This document shows positions 6,312-11,853 of a DNA stretch of 11,853 bases, piece after piece. Under the pieces are notes generated by a model. It searched no databases and was not told where the DNA came from. It saw only the letters and a list, made by a program, of their open reading frames with translations. Source of the stretch: Podila epigama (taxonomy: Eukaryota > Mortierellomycota > Mortierellomycetes > Mortierellales > Mortierellaceae); NCBI GenBank assembly GCA_015679605.1, contig JAAAVE010000936.1, positions 1 to 11,853 on the forward strand. Reading direction: 5' to 3'. A program made the position numbers and the translations under genes. Within the stretch, counting starts at the first letter, position 1. Every line of letters begins with the position of its first letter.

Positions 6312-8745
6312 ATGACTGTTCCTGAAAACATGCGGCCTTTCGCAAAAGTTCTTTTGATACCAGAGCTGGTCCACACTATCGTAAAATCTCTTGCGCCACG
6401 CGAACGACACCATGCCAGGCGTATCTCCAAGGCCTTCCATCGTGCCTTCGAGCCATATATCTCGCTCAAACTGGCCCACACCCTGTCTAGAAACCTCAAC
6501 GATCCTGAAAAACTCTCGATACCATTAGAGCAAGTCCCGTCATGTGGTCAATTGGTTCGAAAATTCTCCACAAAGCATCGAGGTGACCTTTCTGTCAAGC
6601 ACAAAGCAAGGGCTCAGGCCGTGCTACAGACCATACTCTCCCACTGCGCCAATGTGCAAGAACTCAGCGTTGAATGGGAATTCGTAGTTGAGTCGATCTT
6701 GGAGACAATCCTTGTTGGATTCACCTCAATCCTTGTTGAATTCACCTCTCTGACATCGTTGTCTATCACTTTGGCTTTCAGCATGCCCCAAACTGAACCC
6801 ATCCTGAAGACGCTAGCCAAGTCTAATTTGAGGCATCTTCGTTCCCTTACACTATCGAGTTCTGCATATTTGTGTCGGATTGGAAAATGGTCGTTAGTAG
6901 AGGACGTACTGGATGGATGCCCTTCCCTCAATGACCTTGCTCTGGTACGATGGCCATGTTCAAGACTGGATCTGCTCGCGAAGCATTCACTCCCTAACTG
7001 GTATTTTACAACCAATGAGGTCGCAGAGTTCAAGTCATATCCACAACTCAAGGCTCTACGGCTCAGCCTAATCACATTGAATGGCAAAGGTCTGATCTTC
7101 TTGACACACTGTTTCCCAATGCTTCAATCTCTTGAGATTGATCGTTGCTATACCCCTTGGAGTGAGCCCGTATTTCGACCCAACTATCCCAAGCCGGAAG
7201 ACATGTTTCCGACCAACCCCTCTGATCCTTACACTTCAGAAGTGGGGCCAGGGGCCAGGTTTCTGAAATTGAATCACCTCCGACGACTGAAGGTCAGCGA
7301 ATACGATGGCTATAGTCTTCCTTGGCGTCATTCCTTAGGAAAGATGATCAAGCAGATGCCCCGTCTTTCGAGTCTGGATATCGATCACATTCCAAGCAAC
7401 ATTCCCACTTTCCGTGAGATGGTCCTACACTGCTCCAAACCAGAAGTAGATCAATCCTTCAAACGACTGTGGCTCAAGTTAGACATGAAAGGACGCCACA
7501 ATCATTGGGAGGTACAAGCACTTTTGAGGCAGCCTTGCTTTCGAAACCTCAAAGAGCTGTGGGTTGAAAAGGTAAGGAATCATTGAACCTGGTCGGCATA
7601 ACATTTTTTTATTTTCTTTCTTCGTTTGTTATTAATACAATGCCATCCGTTCTTGCTTTTCATCTGGTGTATAGGAAAGGATTCTAGCAGATATAAAGAC
7701 TACCTTTCGATTCCCGTTCTCTTTAACGTTGACTACATTGAGGCTAGGACTTCCACTCATGCGGTTCGATGACCTGACTGTCTCGAATCTGAATAGAGTT
7801 GTCTTTCCAAATCTACCAAACTTGGAGGTCCTCATCTTGGACTGCAGACTCCATGGTTATGACCTCTTTAGAGGTCTTGGCTACTGTCCCGCCGATGAAC
7901 AGTCGCTACCAAAAGTGGCGTACTGTGGAACATTTGGAGTCTACCCTGATGAAACATCCTGGCCACTGCCAGATGTCACCACTGCCTCACCTGATGTGAA
8001 TGGAGTACCTCCTGGAGAGGTCACAGTAGTGCCTGATGCTGTGCCTGAGGTTATAGAGGAGTTTCCCGAGGTTATTGTGGGTTTTCCTTATACTGTAGAG
8101 GGATCTTCTGAAGTAGTATCAGTGCTCGCGGATGAGCCCGAGGCGTCAACCGAGGAAGCTGCAGTCATGTCTGAAAATGTCGAAGCATTCGCCTCAGTGG
8201 TCACAACTACATCTGAGAACGGCATGACACCGATGATTGAAGCCACAGCAATGTCCGAAGATAGTGTCGTTGCATTGGTCGAGGCGGTGTCACAGTGTGA
8301 CATGGTTGAAACGGCAAGCGATACGACAACTGAAGGTGCATCATCATTCACTGAGGATTCTGCAGCAGAATACCCAGCGATTGTGCAGCTTGTCACATCT
8401 CTGGATGGAGGCTTGTCACTTGGTGCGCCTTTGACAGAGGATACGACAGACAAAGATTACGAAGAGATGCTCCCAAAGGTCATACAGAACAAGGAGGCCA
8501 ACATCACACAATGCCGAGATTGGAAGCACGGTGCACTGCGACATTTGAGGGAACTTGAAGTCACCTTCACGTCCTCTTACATTGTCCACATGTCGGATAT
8601 TGATTCGCAGATCATCCAGCGCTTTGCGTCTCTGGAGTGTCTTACAATCAAGTCCAAGAAAGTTCATGGTTATGAAGAATGGAGGAGGGAAGCAGAGAAA
8701 CAAGAGAACCTTAGACTTTCGATGATGAAGATTATAATAAAATGA
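6312..8745 (+). CDS. F-box/LRR protein, paralog A with acidic insertion (2 exons, 776 aa)
   Basis: This is probably the substrate-recognition subunit of an SCF (Skp1-cullin-F-box) ubiquitin ligase. Exons are 6312-7571 and 7675-8745. The ATG is the first Met in a frame that runs open from further upstream, where only low-complexity sequence is encoded. Residues 12-52 form an F-box-like helix set (PELVHTIVKSLAPRE, then RRISKAFHRAF.PYI). From about 100 on there are degenerate leucine-rich repeats, such as LRHLRSLTLS, YPQLKALRLS, FPMLQSLEID, LRRLKVS, MPRLSSLDID, LPNLEVLILD and LRHLRELEV. Residues 501-679 contain no Lys, Arg or His and 35 Asp/Glu; residues 536-652 are absent from paralog B. There is no signal peptide or membrane segment, so a cytosolic or nuclear protein is expected. 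An AATAAA overlaps the last codons (8736-8741). The Skp1 partner and targets are inferred from the family only. Confidence 0.88.
6708..6749 (+). repeat. 21-bp tandem duplication inside paralog A exon 1
   Basis: Two adjacent 21-bp copies (6708-6728 and 6729-6749) differ at two bases and encode ILVGFTS and ILVEFTS. Paralog B has a single homologous unit at this place (VLDVFPS), so A gained seven residues in frame within a leucine-rich repeat. Confidence 0.85.
7572..7674 (+). other. Intron of paralog A (103 bp, phase 0)
   Basis: The donor is GTAAGG after GAAAAG and the acceptor is GTATAG before GAAAGG. It joins VEK to ERILADIK. The position and phase match the intron of paralog B exactly. The last 39 bases match B's intron at 34 positions, whereas the 5' half is much more diverged. 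Confidence 0.9.
8020..8370 (+). other. Lineage-specific acidic insertion in paralog A (about 117 codons)
   Basis: Here the frame encodes a V/E/S/A/T/P-rich segment that paralog B lacks; the flanks on both sides (GVP on the left, LTSLDGGLS...GAPLTEDTT on the right) align. The first part has three 7-residue units, PEVIEEF, PEVIVGF and PYTVEGS (8044-8106). A looser period follows, with VMSENVEAF and AMSEDSVVA. Splice-like signals that would make it an intron are not evident and the frame is fully open. It is probably disordered, resembles PEST-type sequence, and would loop out between LRR units. Confidence 0.8.
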
Positions 8746-9210
8746 GGTCGTTCCTGTTCCTTTATGAAACCGTTAGTTCTTTTTAGGGGAGGCAAAAGAC
8801 GCGTGAAAGTTGTGAGAGGATGAGCAGAAAAATCATGTAGACTGTGAAAATGATTGATGCTCACAAGAGCGATGCAGCTAAGCAGTGTAATTGAGGCGAT
8901 TGTCACCTTTCGGTACAACTTCATGCCTACAACCACTTCACAGCCAACTCTTATTAGCTTTGATCAACAGCAACACTCACATTCTGTTGTTGATGTCCTT
9001 GTGCAGGAGTGCGAGAAGCAACGGTGTCATGAGCAAAAAGTAACAAGTGGCACCTCAATCTATCAGAACAATAAAAAAAAAAAAACACGTAAACGACGCC
9101 ACGCTATGGAGAGGATGTGGTGCGGCAGAAGAGCGTATGTCAATTAGTCTCTTTCAAGCTGCGAGGTCTATGAGCAAAAACTCTAAAAAACGATGTATTT
9201 ACTTCGCACC
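8746..9210. other. Intergenic between the two F-box paralogs
   Basis: This is the 3' flank of paralog A followed by the upstream region of paralog B. A frame open from 8854 to 9147 ends in Lys-rich sequence from an A run (about 9073-9085) and shows no domain, so I do not call it a gene. Short collinear matches to the 3' flank of paralog B (AAAAGACG, CGATGCAGCT and a GCAAC..TGTCATGA block at 9018-9037) show that the duplicated unit extends past the stop codon. An imperfect ATCAACA/TGTTGAT hairpin lies at 8963-8994. Confidence 0.6.
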
Positions 9211-9293
9211 ATCTTTCTCATTCACTTCATTCTTTCATTCGTTCGTCTTCCATTCTTTCATCTTTCTTTCATTCATTCTTTTCAACTTTTTCA
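9211..9293 (+). promoter_or_regulatory. TTCATTC-rich pyrimidine tract before paralog B
   Basis: About 80 bp of C/T-rich sequence with repeated TTCATTC, CTTTC and TTCATC motifs ends directly at the ATG of paralog B. It is the counterpart of the tract before paralog A and probably contains the transcription start or a very short leader. Confidence 0.5.
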
Positions 9294-11407
9294 ATGGCCG
9301 TACCTAATCGAACATACTCATTTCCTTTGCTCACCTTGACCATCCCTGAAAACGCACGGCCTTTAGAGCAGGTTCTCCTGCAGCCAGAACTGGTTCATAT
9401 TATTGCACAATTTCTTGCTCCACGCGAACGACACCATGCCAGGCGTATCTCCAAGGCTTTCCATCGTGCCTTCCAGCCTTATATCTCGCTTGAGTTGGCC
9501 CACACCTTGCTTACACGTGGCGAAACACTCTCAATTCCATTAGAGCAAGTTCCCACATGTGGCCAATTGGTCCGGAAATACTCCACAACGTTTCGAGCTC
9601 CCGCTGATGTCAAGTACAACGAAGAAGCTCTGGCCGTGCTTCACACGGCACTAAACCACTGCGCCAACGTGAAAGAACTTTGCTTTAGCTGGAACTCCCT
9701 AGATGTACTAGACCTTGAGACGGTCCTTGATGTATTTCCCTCTTTGACATCGTTGTCTATCACTATAGCAACGCTCAAGTTGAAGAGTGCAGATCCCATC
9801 TTGACGATCCTTGCCAGGTCTAATTTGAGGCATCTTCGTACCCTTACACTATCGAACGTCGTAGCTTGGTGTCAGATTGGAGAATGGGCATTAGTTGAAG
9901 ACTTGCTGGATGCATGTCCTTCCCTCTGTGACCTTACTCTGACACGATGGCCAAGTTGGAGACTAAAGCCCCCCACCCAAGATTCAGCTCCTCATTGGTA
10001 CTTGACTACCGACGATGTAAAATCGTTCAAGTCATATCCACAGCTCAATTCTCTCAGACTCAACAACATCGTATTGACCGGCAAGGGTCTGATCTTCTTG
10101 TCCCACTGCTTCCCAGAGCTTCACCTTCTTGAGATTGATCGTGGCCATTTCTCATGGACCGACCCTGTTTTTTTTCGTCTCAACAACACCAATCCGAAAG
10201 CAACCTCATCAACCACAACTGCCGTTACTCCAAACGATCCAGAGCCAGGACCTGGAGCCAAGTTTCTTAATTTGACACACCTCCGACAACTAAAGGTCTG
10301 CGACTTTAATCAATTTAATCATCCTTGGCATCCATCCCTAACAATCATGATCAAGCAGATGCCTCATCTCTCTAGTCTACAAATTGATCACATTATATTC
10401 AATGTGCCCAACTTCCGTGAAATGGTCCTACATTGCTCCAAGCCAGAAGTGGATCAGTCGATTCAACGATTATGGATCATGTTGGATATGAAAGGACGCT
10501 ACACTCATCGGGAAGTTCAAGGACTTTTGAGGCAGTCTTGCTTTCGACATCTCAAGGAGCTGCGGGTTGAAAAGGTAATGAGCCAATTGAGATTGATTGG
10601 TAAAAGAGTTTTTTTTGTTTTTCTCTTGTTCTTTTATTTCATTCTTAATATTGTTACTTATACCATGCCATTCGTTCTTGCTTGTCACCTGGTGTGTAGG
10701 AAAGGATTCTGGCAGATGTAAAGACCGGCTTTCAGTTACCATTTTCCTCAACGTTGACCACTCTGAGGCTAGGGCTTCCACGTGTACGGTTCGATGACCT
10801 GACACTATCGAACTTGAACAGAGTCGTCTTTCCCAATCTACCAAACTTGGAGGTCCTAATCTTGGACTGTAGACTCCATGGCTTTGATCTCTTTAGAGGT
10901 CTTGGCTATTGCCCCGCTGATGAACAGTTGCTACCAAAAGTGGCGTACTGTGGAACATTTGGAGTCTATCCTGATAAGGTACCCACACCTCCGTCAGATG
11001 TCGCCACACCTGATTTGAAAGGAGTACCTGGGCCAGAGGACCCTGCGGTTGTGAAGCGTACTACTTCGATGGACAGAGACTTGTCAACTGGTGCGCCCCT
11101 GACAGAGGATACAACAGTCAAAGATTTTGTAAAGAAGCCGCTGATGATTTATCAAGAATGGAAGTACGGTAACGGTGCACTACGACACTTGCGAGAACTT
11201 GAAGTCTCCTTCGCATCCTCTTATAGTGCCCACATGTCGGATATTGATTCGCAGCTCATCCAGCGTTTTCCTGCTCTTGAGTGCCTTACAATTAAGTCCA
11301 AGAAAGTGCATGGTTATGAAGAGTGGAGGAGGGAAGCGAAGCAACAGGAGAACCTCAGACTTTCGATGATGACGATTAAGATAAAACAAGGTTGTTCATG
11401 TGTATGA
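9294..11407 (+). CDS. F-box/LRR protein, paralog B (2 exons, 662 aa)
   Basis: This is the tandem duplicate of the preceding gene and probably also an SCF substrate adaptor. Exons are 9294-10574 and 10700-11407. The start gives MAVPNRTYSF and then TIPENARPLEQVLLQPELV. The F-box-like segment covers about 27-65, followed by leucine-rich repeats (LRHLRTLTLS, YPQLNSLRLN, FPELHLLEID, LRQLKVC, MPHLSSLQID, LPNLEVLILD, LRHLRELEV). Most of the protein aligns with paralog A; the strongest matches are the F-box core (APRERHHARRISKAFHRAF), the MIKQMP and FREMVLHCSKPEVDQS blocks, and the start of exon 2. It lacks A's acidic insertion. Where A stops, B reads CAA and continues QGCSCV, so its C-terminus has a Cys four residues from the end. 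A relative deletion of one base puts the first 13 residues in frame here while the matching DNA in A is leader. There is no signal peptide or membrane helix. Confidence 0.88.
10575..10699 (+). other. Intron of paralog B (125 bp, phase 0)
   Basis: The donor is GTAATG after GAAAAG and the acceptor is GTGTAG before GAAAGG. Its position is identical to the intron of paralog A. Reading through would replace the second half of the LRR region with a hydrophobic run and a stop at 10719-10721, so retention would truncate the protein. Confidence 0.9.
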
Positions 11408-11424
11408 TAGTTCTTACAAATGTC

Positions 11425-11479
11425 AAAAATAAAAAAATAAAAAAAAAATAAAAAAAATAAAATTAAAACATAAAAAAAA
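11425..11479 (+). terminator. A-rich 3' region with multiple AATAAA hexamers after paralog B
   Basis: Starting 18 bp after the stop codon is a 55-bp tract of A with scattered single Ts that contains AATAAA several times. It is the best candidate for the polyadenylation signal of paralog B. A retroelement-type A tail is unlikely because B keeps its intron and promoter-like tract. Confidence 0.5.
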
Positions 11480-11503
11480 GACGTGACCACTTACTCTTGA
11501 ACG

Positions 11504-11656
11504 ATGCAGCTTCTTGTCAACAGAATGATGATGAACTCTGGAAGCATTCCATCATTTTACCACCACCGCAATGATATTATGCAACACTGTCATGATAGCA
11601 AATGCAGTTTCAAGGGTGTTTGTCCGAGGTGTGTTCTTTTGAAGCAAAAGAATTGA
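11504..11656 (+). other. Short Cys/His-containing ORF (50 aa), status unknown
   Basis: An ATG-initiated frame of 50 codons ends at TGA 11654-11656. Its second half has Cys at 29, 34, 40 and 43 with His at 28 and 30 (HCHDSKC, then VCPRC), a spacing that could bind a metal but matches no zinc-finger class I know. The underlying DNA is partly homologous to the 3' flank of paralog A, where no matching peptide is conserved, which argues against a real gene. Confidence 0.12.
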
Positions 11657-11853
11657 ACCACTGTCGGGCTAACACCTAACCCATTTACTATAGTCATGGA
11701 ACCATGAGGGTGCCGCTGCACGACGCTCACTTCCTATGCCACCAAGCCGAGGCTGCACCACCTTCAGAGTATATTTGACAATAGGGGTTAGAGTTGCCAG
11801 ATAGGATAGAATGCACATGCCAACAGATATGTTGAACGCATGTATGTCACCCA
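11657..11853. other. Right-end flank without recognisable features
   Basis: I see no coding frame, RNA gene or long repeat in the last 197 bp. A weak tRNA-like B-box on the - strand overlaps the start of the interval but does not fold as a tRNA. Confidence 0.5.

Noticed and set aside
6614-7087. 157-codon minus-strand frame inside paralog A
   Set aside because: It is the antisense shadow of a well-supported LRR exon and shows no domain of its own.
8854-9147. 97-codon frame between the F-box paralogs
   Set aside because: It ends in a Lys run from an A tract, has no domain, and the homologous flank of paralog B does not preserve the frame.
11425-11479. A-rich tract as the tail of a retroposed gene copy
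   Set aside because: Paralog B keeps its intron at the same position as A and has an upstream pyrimidine tract, so it was duplicated at the DNA level.
11675-11682. CCTAACCC, resembling a fungal telomere repeat
   Set aside because: A single partial unit with no tandem array; expected by chance.
11640-11710. tRNA-like B-box (GGTTCAATTC) on the minus strand
   Set aside because: The T stem has mismatches, the acceptor arms do not pair and the A-box is poor.

Overview
The window looks like nuclear DNA of an early-diverging filamentous fungus, most likely Mortierellaceae or a close relative. This is inferred from style, not from a marker gene. Genes are split by short GT-AG introns (90 to 246 bp), the sequence before the start codons is pyrimidine-rich with CATT/TTC motifs, and the intergenic DNA is full of microsatellites. 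The gene content is a TKL-like protein kinase and an F-box/leucine-rich-repeat (LRR) pair, both of families I associate with that group. There are no bacterial operon signals, rRNA, convincing tRNA, CRISPR array or recognisable transposon ORF.

Layout. Positions 1-3144 carry no gene I can support. The first 592 bp are strongly G/A-rich on the + strand and contain no ATG on the - strand, which would suit the leader and promoter of a leftward gene lying off the edge. The rest of this part holds microsatellites, a long imperfect hairpin at 2026-2079, and a CT-rich tract at 2518-2632 followed by a possible 5' UTR intron leading into the kinase. Positions 3145-4833 encode a three-exon, 450-residue TKL-like kinase with an N-terminal myristoylation/palmitoylation signature. 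Positions 4834-6187 are intergenic and include a cluster of inverted repeats around 5551-5783.

Positions 6312-8745 (paralog A, 776 aa) and 9294-11407 (paralog B, 662 aa) are a head-to-tail duplicated pair of F-box/LRR genes. Each has one intron at exactly the same place and in the same phase. The pair has diverged in instructive ways. The start codons are at different homologous sites, the stop codon differs, and A has gained about 117 acidic residues in a stretch of 179 residues with no Lys, Arg or His. A also shows two 21-bp tandem expansions. Some segments, including the 3' end of the intron, are far more alike than the rest, as expected after gene conversion or strong local constraint. 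The right end, 11408-11853, holds B's A-rich 3' region and flank.

How the genes may work: the F-box proteins would be substrate-recognition subunits of SCF ubiquitin ligases, with the LRR part binding targets. The kinase would phosphorylate Ser/Thr/Tyr substrates at a membrane. Nothing in the sequence ties the kinase to the F-box proteins except adjacency and shared orientation. I see no clear evidence of a wholly new system. The most unusual items are the acidic insertion in A, the acylated kinase with a long activation segment, and the mosaic evolution of the duplicate pair.
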